This document shows positions 1 to 5,389 of a DNA stretch of 5,757 nt, piece after piece. The notes beneath the pieces are model-generated. The model was not told where the DNA came from and did not search any database. It saw nothing but the letters and a program-made list of their open reading frames with translations. The translations under genes were made by a program, and so were the position numbers. The first letter of the stretch is position 1; each line of letters opens with the position of its first letter. The stretch comes from Frankiaceae bacterium (GTDB lineage: Bacteria; Actinomycetota; Actinomycetes; Frankiales; Frankiaceae): positions 1 to 5,757 of the forward strand of contig JAVEDQ010000459.1 in the NCBI GenBank assembly GCA_030840885.1. Direction: 5' to 3'.

Positions 1-1091
1 GCGGCCGCCCGGGTGGCCGCGGTGGTGTCGAGCCCGGTGCGGGCGGTTTCCGCCGTCGCCGTCAGCTTGACCTCGGTCGCGGCGATCTGCTCGGCCTCGG
101 CCTCCATCGCCTCGGGGTCCCGGCCGGTCCGATCCGGTTCGACCGTGCCGTGGTGGGCGGACCGCTGCCGGGCCAACGCCTCGACGGCGGCGAGTCGTTC
201 GCCGAGGCGCGAGAGCGCATGCCAGGTGTCGCGGGTGGCGGAGGCGCGGGCCCGGTCGGAGGAGGCGAGCTCTTCGAGGCGCGACGCCTCGGCCCCGGCC
301 TGCTCTGCGGTGGTCTCGGCTTCGACGAGGGCGGCCGACAGGGCGTCGTCTTCCTCGGAGCCGGCGGCGAGCTCGGCCCGGGCGACACCGAGGTCGTCGG
401 CGAGCAGCCGCAGCCGGGCGTCCCGGAGGGTGGCCTGGATGGCCCCGGCCTTGCGGGCGGCCTCGGCCTGCCGGCCCAGCGGCCCGAGTTGGCGACGGAG
501 CTCGGCGGCGAGGTCCTCGAGCCGCGCGAGGCTGGTGGCGGTGGAGTCGAGCTTGCGGAGCGCCCGCTCCTTGCGCTTGCGGTGCTTGAGGACGCCGGCC
601 GCCTCCTCGACGAACCCGCGACGGTCCTCCGGACGGGCCGCGAGGACGGCGTCGAGCGACCCCTGACCGACCACGACGTGCATCTCGCGGCCGATCCCGG
701 TGTCGGAGAGCAGTTCCTGCACGTCGAGCAGTCGGCAGGAGCTGCCGTTGATCGTGTACTCCGATTCGCCCGAGCGATACATCAACCGCCCGATGGTCAC
801 CTCGGCGTAGTCGATGGGGAGCACACCGTCGCCGTTGTCGATGGTGAGCAGCACCTCGGCCCGGCCGAGGGCAGGACGGCCCGGTGAGCCGGCGAAGATG
901 ACGTCTTCCATCTTCCCGCCGCGCAGCGCCTTGGCGCCCTGTTCGCCGAGGACCCAGGCGATGGCGTCGACGACGTTGCTCTTGCCCGAGCCGTTCGGAC
1001 CGACCACGCAGGTCATGCCCGTCTCGAGCTGCAGGGTCGTCGTCCCGGCAAACGACTTGAAGCCGCGGAGGGTGAGGCTCTTGAGGTGCAT
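1..1091 (-). CDS. smc: Chromosome segregation ATPase SMC, N-terminal part (runs off left edge)
   Basis: SMC dimers with ScpA/ScpB form the bacterial condensin that organises and segregates the chromosome. The minus-strand reading frame is open from the ATG at 1089-1091 to the window edge and gives 363 residues of a protein that is usually about 1,150-1,200 long. It starts with the typical SMC N-terminus [16 protein letters not shown] Walker A motif, GPNGSGKSN, lies at residues 31-39, followed by the head sequence [13 protein letters not shown], and the Q-loop is in [11 protein letters not shown] near residue 143. The region [13 protein letters not shown] (about 162-174) leads from the head into an Ala/Arg/Glu/Leu-rich stretch that fits the ascending coiled coil (about 175-363). 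The hinge, second coil, signature motif and Walker B lie outside the window. The start is set by family homology; no clear Shine-Dalgarno sequence precedes it. A strong hairpin at 1140-1168 separates it from the gene upstream, so it probably has its own promoter in the 48 bases between them. Confidence 0.97.
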   Translation of the reverse strand, partial: MHLKSLTLRGFKSFAGTTTLQLETGMTCVVGPNGSGKSNVVDAIAWVLGEQGAKALRGGKMEDVIFAGSPGRPALGRAEVLLTIDNGDGVLPIDYAEVTIGRLMYRSGESEYTINGSSCRLLDVQELLSDTGIGREMHVVVGQGSLDAVLAARPEDRRGFVEEAAGVLKHRKRKERALRKLDSTATSLARLEDLAAELRRQLGPLGRQAEAARKAGAIQATLRDARLRLLADDLGVARAELAAGSEEDDALSAALVEAETTAEQAGAEASRLEELASSDRARASATRDTWHALSRLGERLAAVEALARQRSAHHGTVEPDRTGRDPEAMEAEAEQIAATEVKLTATAETARTGLDTTAATRAA

Positions 1092-1139
1092 CGGGGCGAA
1101 GGCTAGCCCGGCACGGGCTCCGGCAGCGGTCGGAAACGC

Positions 1140-1168
1140 CGAACGCCCCGCCGGTGGCGGGGCGTTCG
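1140..1168 (-). terminator. Perfect 13-bp hairpin, probable terminator of the small gene upstream of smc
   Basis: Bases 1140-1152 and 1156-1168 are exact inverted repeats (left arm cgaacgccccgcc) around a 3-base loop, ggt. On the minus strand the hairpin begins 23 bases after the stop of the 65-codon gene and ends 48 bases before the smc start. It is followed on that strand by GGCGTTTCC, so the T tract is short, as is common for GC-rich genomes. The position and perfection of the stem favour a terminator. It could instead be a structure in the smc leader, since the stem is symmetric and reads the same on either strand. Confidence 0.75.
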
Positions 1169-1191
1169 TGATGTCGTGGGTCGGAAGTGCG

Positions 1192-1389
1192 TCAGGTGAG
1201 AGCCGGCTCCGCATCGAGCGCGCGCAGCTCATCGCTGACATCGATCTGCGCCGCGAGCGCTTCGTTCACGGCCTGGGCGTGCGCGAGCGCCACCTCCAGG
1301 TCGCTCACGCGGGTGCGGAGACGCCGCACCTCGGCTGCGAGTCGCATGTCGGTGCCTACACCGACGTGCCCGAACAGGGCCTTCGCCAT
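1192..1389 (-). CDS. Small leucine-zipper-like coiled-coil protein, 65 aa, function unknown
   Basis: I cannot assign a function. The ATG at 1387-1389 is preceded by GGAGGA (1397-1402) at a 7-base spacing, which decides this start over a longer in-frame extension to 1491. The N-terminus [10 protein letters not shown] is non-helical and Gly-containing. It is followed by a regular heptad pattern with V21, L24, V28, L31, L35, A38, N42, L45 and I49 at the alternating 3/4 spacing of an a/d stripe, flanked by Arg and Glu residues. N42 falls on an a position, where a buried Asn often sets two-stranded parallel register. There is no signal peptide, membrane segment or cysteine. The MAKAL...GH opening resembles short conserved proteins I loosely recall from actinobacteria, but I could not check this. 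It lies between acyP and smc and ends just before a strong hairpin. A DNA- or partner-binding dimer is possible but is only inference. Confidence 0.8.
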   Translation of the reverse strand: MAKALFGHVGVGTDMRLAAEVRRLRTRVSDLEVALAHAQAVNEALAAQIDVSDELRALDAEPALT

Positions 1390-1396
1390 CAGGGGG

Positions 1397-1402
1397 TCCT
1401 CC
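1397..1402 (-). promoter_or_regulatory. Shine-Dalgarno site of the 65-codon gene
   Basis: GGAGGA on the minus strand, 7 bases before the ATG at 1389. It is one of the best ribosome binding sites in the window and supports the short form of this gene. Confidence 0.8.
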
Positions 1403-1417
1403 GCATCGAGTGACCAA

Positions 1418-1483
1418 TCAGGGGGCGGCGCGGTGTCGCTCCAGGTACTTCTCCGAAAGCGAGCGCGCCGAATGCCCTTCCAC
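1418..1483 (-). CDS. Possible 21-residue small protein or leader peptide
   Basis: A GTG at 1481-1483 opens a 21-codon frame that ends in TGA at 1418-1420, 28 bases before the ATG of the 65-codon gene. GGAGG (1491-1495) sits 7 bases upstream of the GTG, an ideal distance. The peptide begins MEGHSARSLSEKYLERH and ends RAAP; it is basic and could form an amphipathic helix over residues 8-18. It has no hydrophobic segment. It may be a real micropeptide, a leader ORF coupling translation to the next gene, or chance. The good ribosome binding site and the location directly ahead of a gene with its own strong site argue for translation. I recognise no family. Confidence 0.4.
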   Translation of the reverse strand: MEGHSARSLSEKYLERHRAAP

Positions 1484-1490
1484 GATGGCA

Positions 1491-1495
1491 CCTCC
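1491..1495 (-). promoter_or_regulatory. Shine-Dalgarno-like site of the 21-codon ORF
   Basis: GGAGG on the minus strand, 7 bases before the GTG at 1483. A second GTG at 1489-1491 (in frame with the 65-codon gene) overlaps this motif and is therefore a poor start. Confidence 0.45.
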
Positions 1496-1551
1496 CCGCA
1501 GCGCCGTCAACCGGAATTGGGAGGATTAAGGGCGGAAATGCCCCCCAGGCG

Positions 1552-1839
1552 CTACCGCTCGGCGAACCCGGAGAACGTCCCTCGGGCCGCTGACCAGCGC
1601 TCGGTGACGCCGGACACACTTCCGGGGGTGCTCGGCCCTCGCAAGGCGTCCAGCAGCGAGGTGCAGGCGCTGCGCGTGCCCTCGGCGACGACCTCGACCC
1701 GGCCGTCGTCGAGGTTCGTCGCCGTGCCGACCAGGCCGAATTCGAGCGCGCGGGCACGTGCCCACCACCGGAACCCCACGCCCTGGACGTGGCCTCGCAC
1801 CCAGGCGGTCAGCCGCACCTGCTCCTGCTCGTTCGACAT
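1552..1839 (-). CDS. acyP: Acylphosphatase
   Basis: A cytosolic enzyme that hydrolyses acyl phosphates, such as acetyl phosphate or 1,3-bisphosphoglycerate, to carboxylate and phosphate. The 95-residue product matches the family's usual 90-100 residues. The signature [16 protein letters not shown] occupies residues 16-31; R24 corresponds to the phosphate-binding Arg. N42 in [17 protein letters not shown] (38-54) corresponds to the catalytic Asn. Both essential residues are present. The ATG at 1837-1839 has AGGA (1844-1847) only 4 bases upstream, a short spacing. In mycobacteria acyP also lies next to smc, so the neighbourhood is conserved. The divergent lipoprotein gene begins 14 bases away, leaving almost no room for a shared promoter region. 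The gene is followed by a 162-base spacer holding a possible small ORF. Confidence 0.96.
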   Translation of the reverse strand: MSNEQEQVRLTAWVRGHVQGVGFRWWARARALEFGLVGTATNLDDGRVEVVAEGTRSACTSLLDALRGPSTPGSVSGVTERWSAARGTFSGFAER

Positions 1840-1853
1840 GACATCCTGAATCC

Positions 1854-2150
1854 GTGTCTCGATCTCTCGCCCCGAAGCCTAACGAGCCCAGCCTGTCCCG
1901 CCGCGTCACCCTCGGCCTGACCACGACGGCGCTGATCGGCGTCAGCCTGCTCAGCGGGTGCGGCAACGCGGCAAAGAAGCAGGCGACCGACACCAGGCCG
2001 GAGCCCAACGCCAGCACCGAGGGCGCACGGCAGGTCTACCCGTCGGCGGCGCCGGCGGGCGCCCTGCCGAGCGCGTCGCCCCTGCCCGGATCCGGTGGCG
2101 ACGCCGGGCGCCAGCTCGACCCGCCGACCAACGGGCAGCTCCCCCGCTGA
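1854..2150 (+). CDS. Putative small lipoprotein with disordered mature region
   Basis: No known family recognised. The 98-residue frame opens with GTG at 1854, the only usable start after an in-frame TGA at 1839-1841. A Shine-Dalgarno sequence is lacking, so it may be translated from a leaderless or very short-leader mRNA. Residues 1-17 form a polar N-region ending in SRR, followed by a hydrophobic segment (about 18-33) and a lipobox LSGC with C36. The SRRVTL start of the hydrophobic part resembles a twin-arginine signal. The mature part is only about 63 residues and rich in Pro, Ala, Ser and Gly, with no cysteine after C36 and no visible fold, so it looks like a flexible tether. It ends 36 bases before mutM on the same strand and may be cotranscribed with it, though no functional link is evident. 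The signal peptide and lipobox are the main reasons to believe it is real. Confidence 0.7.
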   Translation: MSRSLAPKPNEPSLSRRVTLGLTTTALIGVSLLSGCGNAAKKQATDTRPEPNASTEGARQVYPSAAPAGALPSASPLPGSGGDAGRQLDPPTNGQLPR

Positions 2151-2186
2151 TCCGCTCCACGAGGCCAGGAACGCCCGAGCCGCCGC

Positions 2187-3041
2187 GTGCCTGAGCTGCC
2201 CGAGGTCGAGACGGTCCGTCGCGGGCTGGAACGCGGCGTCGTCGGGCGGCGCATCGCCGATGTCGAGGTCCGCCACCCCCGGGCGGTCCGCCGCCACGAG
2301 CTCGGCGCCGACGACTTCGCAGCCCTGCTCGCGGGTCGCCGGATCGACGCCGCGCGCCGCCGCGGCAAGTTCCTGTGGCTACCGCTCGATTCCGGCGACG
2401 CTCTGGTCGGTCACCTCGGCATGAGCGGCCAGCTGCTGCTGGTCGACCCGTCCCATGCCGACGGTCCTCACCTACGCATCCGGTTCCGCTTCGAGGACCA
2501 GGCCCTGGAGCTGCGCTTCGTCGACCAGCGGACCTTCGGCGGTCTCGCCGTCGCGGCCGGCGGCGCGCTGGTGCCGGCGTCCCTGGCGCACATCGCGCTC
2601 GACCCGATGGACCCCGCCTTCGACGACGACGCCTTCGTCGCTGCGGTCCGTCGCCGCAGGACGGGCCTGAAGCGGGCGCTGCTCGACCAGACGGTGGTCA
2701 GCGGCATCGGCAACATCTACGCCGACGAGGCGCTGTGGCGGGCGAGGCTGCACTGGGCCCGCCCGACCGAGACGCTTCCCCGGCAGGACGTGCTCCGGCT
2801 CCTCACCGCGGTCCGGGAGGTCCTCACCGACGCGATCGCCGCAGGCGGCACCTCGTTCGACGCGCTGTACGTCAACGTCAACGGCCAGTCCGGCTGGTTC
2901 GACCGCTCACTCGACGCCTACGGGCAGGAGAACGAGCCCTGTTCGCGCTGCGGCACCCCGATCGTCCGGGAGCGGTTCACGAACCGATCGTCGTTCCGCT
3001 GTCCGCGCTGCCAACCGGTGCCCCGACGTCCTCGGTACTGA
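2187..3041 (+). CDS. mutM: Formamidopyrimidine-DNA glycosylase (Fpg/MutM)
   Basis: A bifunctional base-excision repair enzyme that removes 8-oxoguanine and formamidopyrimidines and cuts the abasic site by beta/delta elimination. The 284-residue length is typical. The start is fixed by the N-terminal [14 protein letters not shown]: after Met removal P2 is the Schiff-base nucleophile and E3 its partner. K61 in [11 protein letters not shown] is the conserved beta-hairpin lysine. M79 in HLGMSGQL and R115 in DQRTFGG match the residues that fill the space left by the flipped base. The helix-two-turns-helix motif is around 167-184 ([18 protein letters not shown]). The C-terminal zinc finger is CSRC (252-255), 16 residues, then CPRC (272-275). 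The [16 protein letters not shown] segment and the complete zinc finger favour Fpg over Nei. The GTG start has no good ribosome binding site (AGGA is 16 bases upstream), so coupling to the preceding gene is possible. Its last 65 bases overlap the end of rnc on the other strand. Confidence 0.97.
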   Translation: MPELPEVETVRRGLERGVVGRRIADVEVRHPRAVRRHELGADDFAALLAGRRIDAARRRGKFLWLPLDSGDALVGHLGMSGQLLLVDPSHADGPHLRIRFRFEDQALELRFVDQRTFGGLAVAAGGALVPASLAHIALDPMDPAFDDDAFVAAVRRRRTGLKRALLDQTVVSGIGNIYADEALWRARLHWARPTETLPRQDVLRLLTAVREVLTDAIAAGGTSFDALYVNVNGQSGWFDRSLDAYGQENEPCSRCGTPIVRERFTNRSSFRCPRCQPVPRRPRY

Positions 3042-3765
3042 CGGCGGGCGTCCCCAGCAGGGCGGCGACGCCGACGGCTGCGGCCCGCTGCTCGGCCTCT
3101 TTCTTGCTGCCCCCCTCGCCGGAGCCGATCTCCTCGCCGCCGACGCAGAGCGCCGCGACGAAGTGCTTCTGGTGGTCGGGTCCCGACTCGGCCACGATGT
3201 ACTCGGCGGCGCCGAGCAGCCGCTGGGCGAGCAGTTCCTGCAGGGACGTCTTCCAGTCCAGGCCCGCGCCCTGGTTCGTGGAGCTGTCGATGACGGGGTC
3301 GAACAGCCGCCGCACCAGGGTCCGGGCCACGTCGATCCCCGAGGACTCGTAGACGGCCCCGAGTACGGCTTCGAGCGTGTCGGCGAGGATGGACGGCTTC
3401 TGGCGTCCCCCGGTCGCTTCCTCGCCCCGTCCCAGCAGGACGAAGGAGCCCAGGCCGTCCTCGCCGAGCCGGCGCGCCACCTCAGCGAGAGCCCGCATGT
3501 TCACCACCGACGCCCGCAGCTTGGCCAGCTGCCCCTCGGGGAGATCCGGGTTGCTGGTGTACAGCGCGTCGGTGACCACGAGGCCGAGCACAGCGTCGCC
3601 GAGGAACTCGAGCCGCTCGTTGGTCGGCAGGCCGCCGTTCTCGTAGGCGTAGCTGCGGTGCGTGAGAGCACGCAGGAGCAGGGCGTCGTCGACGGGCACG
3701 TCGAGCGCAGCGGCCAGCAACTGCCGGTCCGCCACCGCTGGCTGCCTTTTCGCGCGCCTGCTCAT
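2977..3765 (-). CDS. rnc: Ribonuclease III
   Basis: A double-strand-specific endoribonuclease that processes rRNA precursors and some mRNAs. The 262-residue product has the signature [13 protein letters not shown] at residues 49-61, with the metal-binding residues E53 and D57, and the second pair D129 and E132 in [12 protein letters not shown]. The double-stranded RNA-binding domain spans about 169-238, starting [12 protein letters not shown] and ending in the [11 protein letters not shown] helix. After it comes a low-complexity tail of about 24 residues (Gly, Ser, Thr, Ala, Asp), longer than in many homologues; this tail is the part that overlaps mutM. I chose the ATG at 3765 because the family N-terminus begins near here. 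The frame stays open upstream to 3921, but that part is a shadow of rpmF. No strong ribosome binding site precedes this ATG. The gene follows rpmF after 41 bases, without plsX or acpP between them. Confidence 0.96.
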   Translation of the reverse strand: MSRRAKRQPAVADRQLLAAALDVPVDDALLLRALTHRSYAYENGGLPTNERLEFLGDAVLGLVVTDALYTSNPDLPEGQLAKLRASVVNMRALAEVARRLGEDGLGSFVLLGRGEEATGGRQKPSILADTLEAVLGAVYESSGIDVARTLVRRLFDPVIDSSTNQGAGLDWKTSLQELLAQRLLGAAEYIVAESGPDHQKHFVAALCVGGEEIGSGEGGSKKEAEQRAAAVGVAALLGTPAVSTEDVGAPVGSADSGTTIGS

Positions 3766-3767
3766 GC

Positions 3768-3817
3768 CAGACGTCGAGCGATGGGACGTCGGATCAGACG
3801 ACCAGGTCAGACGTCGA
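3768..3817. repeat. Three GACGTC palindromes and a 10-bp direct repeat between rpmF and rnc
   Basis: The 10-mer cagacgtcga occurs at 3768-3777 and 3808-3817, and the palindrome gacgtc occurs at 3770-3775, 3785-3790 and 3810-3815. The cluster covers the whole rpmF-rnc spacer and the last codons of rpmF (whose Ile-Asp-Val end accounts for one copy). It may be an operator or an mRNA structural element, or chance in GC-rich DNA. Confidence 0.3.
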
Positions 3818-3977
3818 TGATCTGGCGGTCGGCGTAACGACCGCAGGTGGGGCAGACGGTGTGCGGGCGGATGGTGTGGCCACGGGGGCAGGTCGACAGC
3901 GTGACGGGCTGCGCCTTCCACTGGCTCCGCCGGGAGCGGGTGTTGCTCCGGGACATCCGGCGCTTCGGGACTGCCAC
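3807..3977 (-). CDS. rpmF: 50S ribosomal protein L32
   Basis: A small protein of the large ribosomal subunit. The 56-residue product has the characteristic N-terminus [20 protein letters not shown]. The second half is the zinc-ribbon region: CPRGH at 30-34 and CPTCG at 42-46. The usual first CxxC pair is here C30-P-R-G33, with H34 next to it, so the likely ligand set is C30, H34, C42, C45. The GTG start has GAGGAG 7 bases upstream and follows the DUF177 stop after a single base, so translation is very likely coupled. Adjacency of a DUF177 gene and rpmF is widespread in bacteria. The GTG start and lack of an intervening promoter suggest its level is set by the upstream operon. Confidence 0.97.
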   Translation of the reverse strand: MAVPKRRMSRSNTRSRRSQWKAQPVTLSTCPRGHTIRPHTVCPTCGRYADRQIIDV

Positions 3978-3978
3978 G

Positions 3979-4590
3979 TCAGTTCTCCTCTGTTGTGCCA
4001 GCTGCGCTCGTGCGCAACTGGGCCAGGGCCGCCCAGCGGGGGTCGGCCAACTCGTGCGAATGATCGGGCTCGACGTCGTCGAGCCGGGCACCGCAGCCGG
4101 CGCACAGGCCGCCGCAGTCCTCGTTGCACAGCGGGGTCAGCGGCATCTCGAGAACGAGCGCGTCCCGCAGCGTCGGTTCGAGGTCGAAGAGGTCCTCGAC
4201 CATCTTGGGCTCCTCGTCCTCGTCGGCGACGCCGGCACCGTTGTGGGAGCCCGAGCCGGGCTTGCCGCGCAGCCGCTCGTCGGAGTAGACGAACAGCTCC
4301 TGGAGGTCCACCTCGAGCTCGTCGGTGACCGGCTCGAGGCAGCGGCCGCACTCACCGCTCAGCGTGGCCTGGGCGGTGCCGGTGACCAGCACGCCCTCCA
4401 TCACCGACTCGAGGCGCAGGTCCAGGACGATGTCGGAGCCCGGCGGCACCTGGGCCACGGGCGTGCCGAGGTTCTCGGGCGCCGGGACAGTCTTCGTGAC
4501 GCGTCGCATCGACCCCGGACGGCGGCCGAGTTCGTGGGTGTCGACCACGAGCGGCTGCCGGGGGTCGAGACGGTGTCCGGAGACGGTCAC
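3979..4590 (-). CDS. DUF177 (YceD-like) protein, probable 23S rRNA accumulation/ribosome assembly factor
   Basis: DUF177 proteins are encoded next to rpmF in most bacteria; the E. coli and plant members are linked to 23S rRNA accumulation. The exact mechanism here is not known. The 203-residue product opens with a conserved-looking stretch around residues 12-45 ([16 protein letters not shown], then [10 protein letters not shown]). A first Cys pair sits in CGRCLEPV (C81, C84) and a cluster of four in [13 protein letters not shown] (C155, C159, C163, C166), followed by [10 protein letters not shown] (183-192), a typical family ending. The six cysteines could bind a metal. Residues about 105-130 form an acidic, Gly-rich insertion-like linker. 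The GTG start at 4590 is preceded by AGGA (4597-4600) at a 6-base spacing, and conserved sequence lies before the first internal Met (residue 28), so the longer form is preferred. A 63-base gap separates it from the upstream gene. Confidence 0.92.
   Translation of the reverse strand: MTVSGHRLDPRQPLVVDTHELGRRPGSMRRVTKTVPAPENLGTPVAQVPPGSDIVLDLRLESVMEGVLVTGTAQATLSGECGRCLEPVTDELEVDLQELFVYSDERLRGKPGSGSHNGAGVADEDEEPKMVEDLFDLEPTLRDALVLEMPLTPLCNEDCGGLCAGCGARLDDVEPDHSHELADPRWAALAQLRTSAAGTTEEN
3985..3990 (-). promoter_or_regulatory. Shine-Dalgarno site of rpmF inside the end of the DUF177 gene
   Basis: GAGGAG on the minus strand, 7 bases before the rpmF GTG at 3977. It lies within the last codons of the DUF177 gene (the Glu-Glu of its C-terminal TTEEN), consistent with translational coupling, and it settles the GTG as the rpmF start. 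Confidence 0.8.
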
Positions 4591-4653
4591 AACACATCCT
4601 GACGGGCGCGGCGAAAGCAGAGTGGGCGAGGTGAGCCCAGCGCTTCGACGACT

Positions 4654-5379
4654 CTACCGGGCGAGGGCGGACTGATCCGAGCCGTCGGCGTGCGCACCGC
4701 CGAGCAGCTCGCCCGACAGCGTGGGTTGAACGGCGGTCGGGAGCTCCGGGTCGTCGGACAGTTCGACCTCGGGCGCGCCGAGTGCCTCGTCGAGGCCCAC
4801 GGGCGGGGCGGCCGGCATCCCGACCTCGCCGTCGGGGTCGGGGAACTCCTGCTGCAAGGCGGAGTCGCTCATCTGCCGCAGCTTGTCCCGGCCCCGGCCG
4901 ACGGTGGCGAGCGTGTGCTCGAGCAGCGCCTCGAACCGGGCGAGCGAGGCGTCGACGTAGTCATCGGTCTCGGCCCGCATGCGGAGGGCCTCGGCCCGCG
5001 CCTCGGCGACGAGCTGCTCGGCGTCGTCCTCGGCCTCGGCGAGCACGGAGGCTTCGTCGACGAGGGCCTGCCGCTCCTGGCGGGCACTGTCGAGCATCCG
5101 CTCCGAGGTGCGGCGGGCGTCTTCGACGGCGCGTTCGGACTGTCGGCGGGCGTCGCTGACCAGCCTTTCGGCCTCGGTGCGGGCGCCCTCGACGAGCGAC
5201 CTCCGCTCCCGCAGGACCTTGTCGGCCTCGGCCAGCTGGGCGGGCAGTTGTTCCCGCAGCTCGCCGAGGGCCGTCAACAGGTCGGCCCGCGGGATCACCA
5301 CGCTTCCCGAGAGCGGCTTGGTCTTCGCCTGCTCGACCATGCTGACGATCGCGTCGAGCTTGCCCTGCACGTCGGTCAT
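4654..5379 (-). CDS. sepIVA: SepIVA/DivIVA-like coiled-coil protein
   Basis: In mycobacteria SepIVA is a cytoplasmic coiled-coil protein of the DivIVA type, needed for septum formation and tied to the intracellular membrane domain. This 241-residue product resembles it at both ends: an N-terminal part with AIVSMVEQAKTKPLSG and IPRADLLTALGELREQLP (residues 10-46), and a C-terminal block YVDASLARFEALL...TLATVGRGRDKLR (141-168). Between them is a highly charged coiled coil with four 11-residue repeats at 64-107 (for example EGARTEAERLV, SDARRQSERAV, EDARRTSERML). After residue 170 comes an acidic, Pro-rich tail of about 70 residues, which I do not recall from the mycobacterial protein. No cysteine, signal peptide or membrane segment is seen. 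The ATG at 5379 has AGGG overlapping the coaD stop at an 8-base spacing, and the 10-base gap indicates cotranscription with coaD. The position next to DUF177 and rnc is as in Mycobacterium. A general F0F1 subunit-b-like annotation is possible in databases but unlikely to be right. Confidence 0.85.
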   Translation of the reverse strand: MTDVQGKLDAIVSMVEQAKTKPLSGSVVIPRADLLTALGELREQLPAQLAEADKVLRERRSLVEGARTEAERLVSDARRQSERAVEDARRTSERMLDSARQERQALVDEASVLAEAEDDAEQLVAEARAEALRMRAETDDYVDASLARFEALLEHTLATVGRGRDKLRQMSDSALQQEFPDPDGEVGMPAAPPVGLDEALGAPEVELSDDPELPTAVQPTLSGELLGGAHADGSDQSALAR

Positions 5380-5389
5380 GCGCAGAACC

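Noticed and set aside
150..887. Long plus-strand open frame opposite smc
   Set aside because: Gly/Pro/Arg-rich product without a recognisable domain; it is the antisense of a clear SMC head and coiled coil in GC-rich DNA.
1505..1510. TTGACG on the minus strand as a -35 box for the small ORFs
   Set aside because: The matching -10 position (CATCGT) is poor and overlaps the start of the 21-codon ORF, so no promoter is called.
1530..1543. Small hairpin (gggc, 6-base loop, gccc) just after the acyP stop, followed by TTAAT on the minus strand
   Set aside because: A 4-bp stem is too weak to call a terminator.
1526..2297. Minus-strand frames running across the lipoprotein gene and the start of mutM
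   Set aside because: Arg/Ala/Gly-rich products with no domain; they overlap three real or probable genes in the wrong frame.
3766..3921. N-terminal extension of RNase III to 3921
   Set aside because: The extra 52 residues are Pro/His/Arg-rich, are encoded over rpmF in another frame, and do not resemble the family N-terminus.
3978..4091. N-terminal extension of L32 to 4091
   Set aside because: It overlaps the DUF177 gene in another frame; the GTG at 3977 has a strong ribosome binding site and gives the standard MAVPKRR start.
3163..4602. Plus-strand open frames opposite rnc, rpmF and DUF177
   Set aside because: They are mirror frames of well-supported genes and show no motif or ribosome binding site.
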